Shown one piece after another: positions 5,584 through 11,338 of a stretch of 11,338 nt of DNA. Position 1 is the first letter of the stretch. The number at the start of each line of letters is the position of its first letter. Made by a program: the position numbers and the translations under genes. The notes beneath the pieces are model-generated. The model was not told the DNA's origin. It worked only from the letters and a program-made list of their open reading frames with translations, and ran no database searches. The DNA is from Chloroflexota bacterium (GTDB lineage: Bacteria > Chloroflexota > Dehalococcoidia > Lucifugimonadales > JADFKI01): assembly GCA_024648655.1 (NCBI GenBank), contig JAGGDZ010000041.1:1-11338 (forward strand), in the 5' to 3' direction.

Positions 5584-6609
5584 TCACATCACGCGCCGGT
5601 ACACCTGTATCCGGTGCCGGTTACCGTCCGTCACGTACACCCTGCCTTCATCGTCCAGCTTGACCGACATCGGCGCCCAGAAGTATTTCTCGATGTACGC
5701 CGACTGTGTGTGCGGATCATCCACGTTATCAACTTCCAACTCCGGCTCAAGATTGGACTTCTTCCTCGCCTCCCCCTCTTCCCTGTTAATCTCAAGGAAG
5801 TTCGCCGCCCACTTCGACAGACCTGCCTCACCCCTGAGCTTCTGAAGGAACGCGCCGTCGGCATCGAATACCTGCACCCGCTCATTGCCCCAGTCGGACA
5901 CATACATGTAGCCGCGCTCGTCAATCGCCACGCCGGACGGTCGCAGCAGCTCGCCATCGCACCGGCCGGACGTGCCATACGCGGCGACGAACTCGCCGCC
6001 GGACGTGAAACGCTGGATGCGGTCGTTGCCCCAGTCCGCAATGTACAGGTTGCCGTCGGGCGCGACCGTCACACCCCAGGGCATATTGAACTCGCCCGCG
6101 CCGCTGCCGCTTGAACCAAACGCAGCCATAAACTTGCCACTAGGTGTGAACTTCTGTATTCGGTCGTTGTTCGTGTCGGCGATGTAGATGTTGTCCTCGG
6201 CGTCCGCAGCGATTCCCGACGGCCCATTGAGCTGTCCCTCACCATTGCCAAGCTCACCCCATGCCCGTATGAAGTTGCCATCGTAGTCGAATACACTGAC
6301 GCTATGCTTGTAGTCGTCCGTAACATACAGGTGTCCACGGCTGTCTTCCGCTATGCACATGGGCGAGATCATATATCCGTCGCCCTGCCCATGATGCGCG
6401 AAAGTGCCGTAATACTCGCTGTCTATGTCTGTAACCGTGACACGCACGCCCCGCTCGCCAAGGTCGCGCGCACGGTTCGGCACATAGAGCCGTCCATCGC
6501 GCGCAGCCACAAGGTCGGTCGGATACTCGAACCCGCGCCCTTCCATGGCGATGAGGCCTATGGTCAGGGAGTATTCCAGCACCTGATCCCGTTTATCCAG
6601 CCCATCCAT
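5584..6609 (-). CDS. NHL-repeat six-bladed beta-propeller protein
   Basis: A 341-aa protein built from NHL repeats, which fold into a beta-propeller. Six blades can be counted: about 27-60 (YPTDLVAARDGRLYVPNRA), 80-118 (SPMCIAEDSRGHLYVTDDYK), 127-165 (GPSGIAADAEDNIYIADTNN), 174-212 (MPWGVTVAPDGNLYIADWGN), 221-258 (RPSGVAIDERGYMYVSDWGN) and 310-339 (APMSVKLDDEGRVYVTDGNR). A charged insert (about 261-309, rich in Glu, Lys and Asp) sits between blades 5 and 6. There is no signal peptide or membrane segment, so a cytoplasmic protein is expected unless export is non-classical. It is the second gene of an operon with the DUF1800 gene, 32 nt downstream of it. Its start has GGGGG 5 nt upstream inside the 19-bp duplication. 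NHL proteins range from scaffolds to lyases and hydrolases; no catalytic assignment is justified. Confidence 0.88.
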   Translation of the reverse strand: MDGLDKRDQVLEYSLTIGLIAMEGRGFEYPTDLVAARDGRLYVPNRARDLGERGVRVTVTDIDSEYYGTFAHHGQGDGYMISPMCIAEDSRGHLYVTDDYKHSVSVFDYDGNFIRAWGELGNGEGQLNGPSGIAADAEDNIYIADTNNDRIQKFTPSGKFMAAFGSSGSGAGEFNMPWGVTVAPDGNLYIADWGNDRIQRFTSGGEFVAAYGTSGRCDGELLRPSGVAIDERGYMYVSDWGNERVQVFDADGAFLQKLRGEAGLSKWAANFLEINREEGEARKKSNLEPELEVDNVDDPHTQSAYIEKYFWAPMSVKLDDEGRVYVTDGNRHRIQVYRRVM

Positions 6610-6610
6610 G

Positions 6611-6648
6611 TTAGCCCCCGTGTTACAACTTAGCCCCCGTGTTACAAC
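6611..6648. repeat. Perfect 19-bp tandem duplication at an operon junction
   Basis: ttagcccccgtgttacaac occurs at 6611-6629 and again directly at 6630-6648. On the coding (minus) strand each copy carries TTGTAA and a GGGGG. The DUF1800 stop lies in the first-read copy and the NHL start follows the second. Without the duplication the genes would be only 13 nt apart. It probably arose by replication slippage and changes the coupling distance between the two genes. Confidence 0.85.
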
Positions 6649-8048
6649 CGTTGGAACTCCTTGGAAGCCGCCGTCAGCCGCAGCATCTGGGCGACATTTT
6701 GCCGCTCATCCCCGGCCTGCTCCGCGATGCTGAGCAGCGCTTCGCGTGTGTCGTCCGAGACTGACAGCGCGCCCATCTGCTCCAGGCAGCGGCTTACCAT
6801 CAGCTCAGAGCGTGTGCCGTTGCCGCCGTCCGCTACGATACTCTCCACCATATCCCGCACGCCCGGCTTGTCCAGGTCACCAAGCTGCTCGGACGCGAAG
6901 TTGATGCGCTCCATCAGAGTTCCGGTGTCGATCCATTCCACGCCCTGGTGCCAGCCCTCGACGCTCGGTGGGTTGTTCAGCTCCTGTCCCATCCAGTTAA
7001 TCTGCCTGAACCTGTTTATCATCTCGCGGTTCGGCATCTCGAACTCCCGCGTCATTCGCAGGATGCCGACCGCGAACTCGGCGGGACCCTTCACCTTCTC
7101 GTAGCGTGCCTCCTCAGCCTTGAAGAAGTCCGAATTGAACAGAACGCGCAGCATCTCGACGATGTCGTAGCCGCTGTCGAAGTATGACTGCACGAGTGTC
7201 TCGATCGCGTCTTCGTCTCGCGGCGGCGTGTAAGGCCACGCCGGAACCGGCGGCTCGTCCGCCACGAAGAAGTGGTACATGTGCCGCGCGATGAACCGTG
7301 CGGTCGCTTCCTGCTGGCATATGATGTTGACGATGTCCTCGCCGTTGAAGTTTCCAGTTTGCCCGAGGAAGGTCTTCTCGCCGTTGTCATGATCGTCTTC
7401 ACGGTACTCGAAGAAGTAGTCAATTCTGCCGTATGGCCAGTCCGAATCGCGCGCCGAGCGCACCATCATGTACTCGGTATTGCCGATGGTCCAACCCGTG
7501 AAAGCTCTTGAGCATTCCTTTATGTCTTCCTCAGAGTAGTTGCCCACACCCATCGAGAATAGCTCGAGCAGTTCGCGTCCCCAATTCTCGTTGATGGCGT
7601 CCTTGTGATTGTCCTGGTTGTCCAGCCAGACAATCATCGCCGGGTTCTTCGCCAACTCCAGTAGCAGCCTGTCGAACTTGCCCATCCCGTATCGCCTGAA
7701 CATATCCACCTGGTCCGACAGAACCCTGCCGTTGATTACCTTCGGCATGCCCGTGGCGAAGATGCCATGCCAGAAGAGAGTCATCTTTTCCTGCAGCGGC
7801 GCGTCTGAAGTAACCATGCGGTACAACCATCGCCGCGCGGAGCCGGGATAGTTGATCATCCCCGACGCTTCGAGGTCGAATCGCCTCACTATGAATTCGC
7901 CGAGCCACCGGGCGTCGCCAGTGTCCAGCAAGTCTTCGATAGTGGCTTCATATCCCTTTTCGACACGCTCTTCGATTTCGGCTTGGCTCGCGCCAAAGCC
8001 CGCGCGCCGCATCAAGTGCGCCATAAGCTCGATATCTTGTTTGCCCAT
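6642..8048 (-). CDS. DUF1800 family protein
   Basis: A 468-aa member of the DUF1800 family, of unknown biochemical function. Typical blocks in order are LMRRAGFGAS (12-21), PLQEKMTLFWHGIFAT (84-99), DQVDMFRRYGMGKFDRLLLE (112-131), NPAMIVWLDNQDN (135-147), NENWGRELLELFSMGVGNYS (153-172), ECSRAFTGW (178-186), EKTFLGQTGNFNGEDIV (224-240) and NNPPSVEGW (358-366). The ATG at 8048 is chosen because GGAGG lies 8 nt upstream (8061-8057); an in-frame TTG at 8063 sits at the ribosome-binding site itself. The protein begins MGKQDIELMAHLM, with no signal peptide, unlike many secreted family members. Its usual partner, a DUF1501 protein, is not next to it; an NHL propeller gene follows instead. Confidence 0.9.
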   Translation of the reverse strand: MGKQDIELMAHLMRRAGFGASQAEIEERVEKGYEATIEDLLDTGDARWLGEFIVRRFDLEASGMINYPGSARRWLYRMVTSDAPLQEKMTLFWHGIFATGMPKVINGRVLSDQVDMFRRYGMGKFDRLLLELAKNPAMIVWLDNQDNHKDAINENWGRELLELFSMGVGNYSEEDIKECSRAFTGWTIGNTEYMMVRSARDSDWPYGRIDYFFEYREDDHDNGEKTFLGQTGNFNGEDIVNIICQQEATARFIARHMYHFFVADEPPVPAWPYTPPRDEDAIETLVQSYFDSGYDIVEMLRVLFNSDFFKAEEARYEKVKGPAEFAVGILRMTREFEMPNREMINRFRQINWMGQELNNPPSVEGWHQGVEWIDTGTLMERINFASEQLGDLDKPGVRDMVESIVADGGNGTRSELMVSRCLEQMGALSVSDDTREALLSIAEQAGDERQNVAQMLRLTAASKEFQRL

Positions 8049-8067
8049 TGCTACTGCCTCCAAAATT

Positions 8068-8119
8068 GCATGCGCTCGCGCTTCAAGCGCATGCTACAAA
8101 CAGGATATTATCCAGTCAA
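8068..8119 (-). promoter_or_regulatory. Candidate DUF1800 promoter with overlapping inverted repeat
   Basis: On the minus strand TTGACT (8119-8114) and TAGCAT (8096-8091) are 17 bp apart. The perfect inverted repeat GCATGCGCT (8068-8076) / AGCGCATGC (8086-8094), with a 9-bp spacer, overlaps the -10 and the predicted start site. A second small palindrome, GGATATTATCC (8103-8113), lies in the promoter spacer. The arrangement looks like an operator, or a hairpin at the 5' end of the mRNA just before the ribosome-binding site. The rest of the region (8120-8231) shows no clear promoter for the divergent SDR gene. Confidence 0.45.
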
Positions 8120-8244
8120 TCCCCGCCGCCATCTCACACCTCTACCAGCGTTCAAGGTACTGTGCGCTGCGCCCATGATACACTACGCACGCATCGACAA
8201 ACTCCAACCCTCTGAACACTGAAAACTACTCAGGAGGCACCACC

Positions 8245-9003
8245 ATGGGCAGACTCGACGGCAAAGTGGCATTCATCAGCGGGGGCGCGAGAGGCATGGG
8301 CGCGGAGGAAGCTAGACTGTTCGCCCGCGAGGGCGCGAAGGTCGCAATCGGCGATGTGCTTGACGAAGAAGGTCGCAGCGTTGAAGCAGAAATCAACGAG
8401 AGCGGCGGCGACTGCCTTTACATCCACCTCGATGTAACGGGCGAAGCCAACTGGCAGGATGCCATAGCCCAGACCGTATCCCGCTTCGGCGCACTGCACA
8501 TCCTCGTCAACAACGCGGGCATCGGAGGTGTCGGCGGCTTGGTCGAAGACACCCCAGTCGAGGACTGGGACCGTGTCATGGACATCAACGGCAAGGGCGT
8601 ATTCCTCGGCACGAAGGCAGCCATACCTGAGATGCAGAAGGCGGGCAGTGGCTCGATCATCAACATTTCTTCACAGCTAGGCATCGTCGCCACCGACAAC
8701 AGCAGCCCGATGTACCACGCATCCAAGGGCGCAGTGCGAATCCTCACCAAGTCCACCGCAATCCAGTACGCGCCCGACAACATCCGCGCCAACTCCATAC
8801 ACCCCGGTCCCGTCAACACCGCGATGACAGAGCGCCGGCGTGAAGACCCGGAGACGTTCGAGGTAATGCGCTCCCGCATTCCGCTGGGCAGGTTCGCGGA
8901 GCCAATCGAAGTCGCATATGCTGTCTTGTACCTCGCCAGCGACGAATCAGGCTATGTCACCGGCAGCGAGGTCGTGGTGGACGGCGGATGGATAGCTCAG
9001 TAG
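8245..9003 (+). CDS. Short-chain dehydrogenase/reductase (classical SDR)
   Basis: A 252-aa NAD(P)-dependent oxidoreductase with the full classical SDR set: cofactor motif SGGARGMG (12-19), Asp37 after the second strand (favours NAD(H)), LDV with Asp63, NNAG (89-92), catalytic Asn115, Ser143, and Tyr157/Lys161 in YHASK. HPGPVNTAMT and the ending VTGSEVVVDGGWIAQ are the usual C-terminal motifs. Length and ending match 3-oxoacyl-ACP-reductase/sugar dehydrogenase-like SDRs; the substrate (secondary alcohol, sugar or steroid) cannot be told. AGGAGG (8232-8237) lies 7 nt before the ATG. It is divergent from the DUF1800 gene and upstream of a mobile-looking insertion that separates it from the enolase-superfamily gene. 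It may take part in sugar-acid oxidation with that gene. Confidence 0.93.
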   Translation: MGRLDGKVAFISGGARGMGAEEARLFAREGAKVAIGDVLDEEGRSVEAEINESGGDCLYIHLDVTGEANWQDAIAQTVSRFGALHILVNNAGIGGVGGLVEDTPVEDWDRVMDINGKGVFLGTKAAIPEMQKAGSGSIINISSQLGIVATDNSSPMYHASKGAVRILTKSTAIQYAPDNIRANSIHPGPVNTAMTERRREDPETFEVMRSRIPLGRFAEPIEVAYAVLYLASDESGYVTGSEVVVDGGWIAQ

Positions 9004-9015
9004 TTATTAGTATTC

Positions 9016-9039
9016 AGTTGTCAGTTATTAGTTGTCAGT
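9016..9039 (+). repeat. Left paired repeat of the S23-like element
   Basis: AGTTGTCAGT occurs at 9016-9025 and 9030-9039 (14-bp period, spacer TATT). The right flank of the pseudogene carries the same unit pair inverted, with one G-to-A change and the same period. The preceding bases ATTC (9012-9015) recur just outside the right pair. Confidence 0.7.
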
Positions 9040-9086
9040 TTTCGGTTGATAGCAAGGGCTGGCTCATGTTGATTTGAGATTGGAAT

Positions 9087-9462
9087 ATGCAGGACTTCAA
9101 GAAACTGAAAGTATGGCAGAAAAGACATCATCTTACATTGGATGTGTACAGGGTCACTACATCGTTTCCACGAAGTGAACTTCTATGGTCTGACGAGTCA
9201 GATTCGGAGGTCTGCTTCATCCGTTCCCGCCAACATCGCAGAAGGCTGCGGCAGACAGGGCAATGCCGAACTGACTCGCTTTTTGCACATATCAGTGGGG
9301 GCTGCCAGCGAACTCGAATACCACATACTCCTAGCCCATGACTTGAAGCCCATGACTTGAAGTTTAATATCCACGGAAGACTACGGCAACATTTGAAGCC
9401 AACTCATCGAGATAAAGCGCAGGCTGACAGGACTAACCAATAGAACAAGGACATATTCCTAA
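9087..9462 (+). pseudogene. Four-helix-bundle (S23-like) protein, frameshift and internal stops
   Basis: The reading MQDFKKLKVWQKRHHLTLDV YRVTTSFPRSEL is the start of a four-helix-bundle protein related to those encoded in 23S rRNA intervening sequences. After SEL (about 9182) a one-base insertion moves the homology to the next frame: YGLTSQIRRSASSVPANIAE, GCGRQGNAELTRFLHISVG, AASELEYHILLAHDLK. That frame meets TGA at 9358 within a 14-bp duplication. It continues as LISTEDYGNI, meets a second TGA, then SQLIEIKRRLTGLTNRTRTY S and TAA at 9460-9462. Rejoined, the length (about 125 aa) fits the family. Other genes here use TGA as a normal stop, so recoding is unlikely. Function of intact relatives is poorly known. 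The gene is bracketed by inverted paired repeats. Confidence 0.88.
9335..9362 (+). repeat. 14-bp tandem duplication inside the pseudogene
   Basis: cccatgacttgaag occurs at 9335-9348 and 9349-9362. The second copy puts TGA (9358-9360) in the reading frame of the four-helix-bundle gene. It is probably a slippage event. Confidence 0.85.
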
Positions 9463-9470
9463 TATCGAAC

Positions 9471-9494
9471 ACTGATAACTGACTACTGATAACT
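9471..9494 (-). repeat. Right paired repeat of the S23-like element
   Basis: ACTGATAACT occurs at 9471-9480 and 9485-9494 with GACT between. Its complement, AGTTATCAGT twice with a 14-bp period, mirrors the left pair at 9016-9039. ATTC follows at 9495-9498, matching ATTC at 9012-9015. Confidence 0.7.
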
Positions 9495-9509
9495 ATTCCG
9501 GAGGAATCC

Positions 9510-10661
9510 ATGCAAATCACCGACATCAAAACCCATCTCGTCCACCCCGGCAGAGCCAAGAACCTCTGCTTCGTCAAAATCGAGACCGACGAGGGCATCT
9601 ATGGTTGGGGCGAATGCTACACGCAATCGGACCGCGACGTGCAGATCACCGCGCACATCGAGCAGCTCAAACGCTACCTCATCGGGCGTGATCCCACGAA
9701 CATCAAGCACTTCATGCAGATGGCGTTCGACGACTTCGCAGGCAGGCGCGGCGCGATGGACTACTACTGCGCCATCAGCGGATTGGAGCACGCCATGTGG
9801 GACATCGCGGGTAAGGCTTACGGCGCGCCCGTGCACAAGCTCATCGGTGGCGCGTGCCGCGACAAGATTCGCGTCTATGCCAACGGCTGGTCCGGCGGCA
9901 ACCCAACGCCCGAATCCCTAGCCGAGCGCGCGTCCGCGGTCATCGAGGCGGGCTTCACCGCGCTGAAGTTCGACCCCATCCCCGGACGGTGGCGTACCTA
10001 TGTCAGCAAGGACGTAGAGGACGCCGCAGTGGAGAACGTGCGCGCCGTGCGGGAGGCTGTAGGTCCCGACGTGGACATACTCGTCGAGATGCACCGCCGA
10101 CTGGCGCCGATGCACGCCGTCCGAATCGCCCACGAAATCGAGCAGTACCGCCCCTTCTGGTACGAAGAACCTGTGCTTGCCGAGAACATCCCCGCGCTGG
10201 CGTCCGTGCGCCAGAAGATAAACATCCCCGTCGTAACCGGCGAGGAGCTTTACACCAAATTCGAGTTCCGCGAAGTCTTCGAGAAGCAGGCGGCGGACAT
10301 ACTCAACCCGGATGTGTGCAATGTCGGCGGTATCCTTGAACTCAAGGAGATTGCGGCGATGGCAGAACCGTACTTCGTGGTCATATCGCCGCACAACTTC
10401 AACAGCACCACCGTAGGCTTGGCAGCGACCATACAGGTATCCGCCGCAATTCCGAACTTCCTGATAACCGAGTACTTCGTCAACCTCGAAGACTTCGGCA
10501 AAGACATCGCCACGACCCCCTTCGAGGTGCAAGACGGCTATATTCAGCTGCCCGACACCCCAGGCATAGGCATCGACCTAGACGAAGAGCGCCTCGCCGC
10601 CTACCCGTACAAGCCATTCCCTGCAAGAGCACCCGCGCAAATCTGGGACGAGGGGCCGTGA
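9510..10661 (+). CDS. Enolase-superfamily sugar-acid dehydratase (mandelate racemase / galactonate dehydratase-like)
   Basis: A 383-aa enzyme of the mandelate racemase/muconate lactonizing branch, closest in look to D-galactonate dehydratase-type proteins, which dehydrate an acid sugar to its 2-keto-3-deoxy form using Mg2+. The capping domain occupies 1-125 (ETDEGIYGWGE, GLEHAMWDIAGKAYGAPVHK, LIGG). Barrel motifs are LKFDP (152-156), LVEMH with Glu193 (metal) and His195 (acid/base), WYEEPV (218-222, metal Glu), VTGEELYTKFEF (242-253, metal Glu), LNPDVCNVGG (265-274), ISPHNF with His295, and ITEYF with Glu321. The first metal ligand is Glu, where many relatives have Asp. The ending GYIQLPDTPGIGIDLDEE is typical. 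GGAGG (9500-9504) lies 5 nt before the ATG. Related enzymes have varied substrates, so the specific acid is open. A small ORF overlaps its stop by 4 nt. Confidence 0.9.
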   Translation: MQITDIKTHLVHPGRAKNLCFVKIETDEGIYGWGECYTQSDRDVQITAHIEQLKRYLIGRDPTNIKHFMQMAFDDFAGRRGAMDYYCAISGLEHAMWDIAGKAYGAPVHKLIGGACRDKIRVYANGWSGGNPTPESLAERASAVIEAGFTALKFDPIPGRWRTYVSKDVEDAAVENVRAVREAVGPDVDILVEMHRRLAPMHAVRIAHEIEQYRPFWYEEPVLAENIPALASVRQKINIPVVTGEELYTKFEFREVFEKQAADILNPDVCNVGGILELKEIAAMAEPYFVVISPHNFNSTTVGLAATIQVSAAIPNFLITEYFVNLEDFGKDIATTPFEVQDGYIQLPDTPGIGIDLDEERLAAYPYKPFPARAPAQIWDEGP

Positions 10662-10888
10662 CATGCCGGATGAAGCGTCGCAAAGAGACCTATGTTCCGA
10701 TTAAACTTGCGCTAAACTTGATGGTGGAGAAGAGAGCAGACGGTACAAACATTGTCGGCTCTTCGCTCGACCATCTCATAGGCACATGGACACAAGCAGA
10801 AGCAGACGAAATGGGCGCCGTTTTGAACGATTTTGAGACTATTGAGACTATTGGCACAATAACGTGGACAAGTTTAGAGACGTCCTGA
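10658..10888 (+). CDS. Small hypothetical protein, antitoxin-like tail
   Basis: Not firmly recognised. The 76-aa frame starts at a GTG overlapping the dehydratase stop (GTGA); an ATG at 10670 (MKRRKETYVPIKLALNLM...) is the alternative and neither has a well-spaced ribosome-binding site. A GAGGGG is well placed only for the ATG at 10663, whose frame ends after 13 codons, so the N-terminus may be damaged or misassigned. The segment SSLDHLIGTWTQAEADEMGA, followed by VLNDFETIE, resembles the acidic tails of some small antitoxin-like proteins (LAGTWSEEEADEF... pattern). A 9-bp duplication (GAGACTATT twice, near 10835-10852) lies in the tail. No toxin gene is next to it. It could be a gene remnant. 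Confidence 0.45.
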   Translation: MTCRMKRRKETYVPIKLALNLMVEKRADGTNIVGSSLDHLIGTWTQAEADEMGAVLNDFETIETIGTITWTSLETS

Positions 10889-10923
10889 CAATCGAGCAGT
10901 CAATTCAACAAGGAGCCGCTCCA

Positions 10924-11121
10924 ATGCCACGAGAAACCACCCTCGAAGACTTTCGCGCCCTCACCCGGCGCGCCGGCCTCGACCTCACCGACGACGAGCT
11001 TGAGCACCTCAAGCCGATGTACGACCACTACCTTGAGCCGATTGCAAGTATGAACGCGCTCGACCTCGATGCAGAAGACCTGGCAGTAGTCTATTCGCCG
11101 GGCTGGGACCCGGAGGTGTAG
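10924..11121 (+). CDS. GatC/AtzG-like small amidase subunit
   Basis: A 65-aa protein, MPRETTLEDFRALTRRAGLD, LTDDELEHLKPMYDHYLEPI, ending LVVYSPGWDPEV-like (AVVYSPGWDPEV). The LTxDELexL helix followed by a linker and a proline-containing tail is the pattern of GatC-like and AtzG-like small subunits, which wrap around and stabilise an amidase partner. The ATG at 10924 is chosen because AAGGAG lies 9 nt upstream; the frame is open back to a GTG at 10864 but without a ribosome-binding site. It ends 2 nt before the amidase ATG and its last codons contain that gene's ribosome-binding site, so the two are translationally coupled. No catalytic residues are expected. The assignment rests on size, helix pattern and neighbour. 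Confidence 0.72.
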   Translation: MPRETTLEDFRALTRRAGLDLTDDELEHLKPMYDHYLEPIASMNALDLDAEDLAVVYSPGWDPEV

Positions 11122-11123
11122 CC

Positions 11124-11338
11124 ATGACGACTGAATTTCACTACCTGACCATCGGAGAGGCGAGCGTTCTGCTCGAAAGCGGGCAGATTTCTCCCGTTGA
11201 GCTTACCCGCGCTTTCCTCGACCGCATCGACGAACTCGATGAGACGCTCGAATGCTACATCACCGTGCTGCACGACAGTGCAATGGCGGAAGCGCGGCAG
11301 GCGGAAGCCGAAATTCTGCGCGGCGACTATCGTGGACC
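11124..11338 (+). CDS. Amidase (GatA/AtzE-like signature family), N-terminal part
   Basis: The first 71 codons of an amidase-signature hydrolase, continuing past the window. MTTEFHYLTIGEASVLLESG, then QISPVELTRAFLDRIDELDE, then LECYITVLHDSAMAEARQAE, then AEILRGDYRGP is the standard N-terminal region (LxSGxISPVELTxAxLxRI...LxxYxTV...AxxxAxxAExE...G...GP). The catalytic Ser-cisSer-Lys triad lies downstream, outside the window. GGAGGT (11112-11117) lies 6 nt before the ATG. The gene upstream encodes a GatC/AtzG-like partner, so this is likely a two-subunit amidase acting on a small amide. A tRNA-dependent amidotransferase A subunit is possible but less likely from this context. Confidence 0.9.
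   Translation, partial: MTTEFHYLTIGEASVLLESGQISPVELTRAFLDRIDELDETLECYITVLHDSAMAEARQAEAEILRGDYRG

Noticed and set aside
9004..9053. CAGTTGTCAGTT repeats as a CRISPR array
   Set aside because: Units are 10 bp with 4-bp spacers, only two copies per side, and no cas genes are present.
9087..9462. TGA recoding (Trp or Gly) to rescue the four-helix-bundle gene
   Set aside because: A separate one-base frameshift also breaks the gene, and intact genes here (NHL, ABC ATPase, dehydratase) end in TGA at family-expected positions.
9918..10532. Open frame of 204 codons antisense to the dehydratase gene
   Set aside because: Shadow frame; the plus strand carries the conserved enolase-superfamily residues.

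Overview
The window looks like a piece of chromosome from an uncultured, moderately GC-rich bacterium. The gene mix suggests a marine or sponge-associated Chloroflexota of the SAR202 / Dehalococcoidia type: an enolase-superfamily sugar-acid dehydratase, an SDR, an HpcH/HpaI aldolase, an amidase with a small partner subunit, DUF1800 and NHL proteins, and decaying copies of Uma2 and four-helix-bundle (S23-like) genes. This placement is inferred from gene content, not from a marker gene.

Left end (1-962). The window opens with the 5' part of nrdR on the minus strand. Its promoter (TTGACA, 17 bp, TATAGT) carries two NrdR boxes exactly 31 bp apart, a complete autoregulatory site. On the plus strand follows a Uma2-family nuclease gene broken by two frameshifts. 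It ends in a strong hairpin 24 bp from the stop of the next, convergent gene.

Minus-strand block (977-4451). This holds a cobalamin-binding/radical-SAM-like protein that lacks the cluster cysteines, a Uma2 C-terminal remnant, and a DrrB/DrrA-type ABC exporter (permease and ATPase). The spacers contain short dispersed repeats.

Middle (4688-8244). An HpcH/HpaI aldolase gene (+) converges on a two-gene minus-strand operon, DUF1800 then a six-bladed NHL propeller. A perfect 19-bp tandem duplication covers the stop/ribosome-binding junction of that operon. A third Uma2 C-terminal remnant follows the NHL stop codon directly and in the same frame. The divergent region 8049-8244 carries an inverted repeat over a candidate promoter.

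Right end, plus strand (8245-11338). An SDR gene is followed by a broken four-helix-bundle gene flanked by inverted pairs of a 10-bp unit and a possible 4-bp target duplication, so it resembles a small mobile element. Next come a galactonate-dehydratase-like enolase-superfamily enzyme, a small unknown ORF, a GatC/AtzG-like small subunit, and the start of its amidase.

Together, the SDR, dehydratase and aldolase could supply steps of a non-phosphorylative sugar-acid route (oxidation, dehydration to a 2-keto-3-deoxy acid, cleavage to pyruvate plus an aldehyde). No CRISPR array, rRNA or tRNA was seen. The most unusual points are the NrdR-box pair, the S23-like element, the cysteine-less radical-SAM-like protein, and three Uma2 relics in about 5.2 kb.
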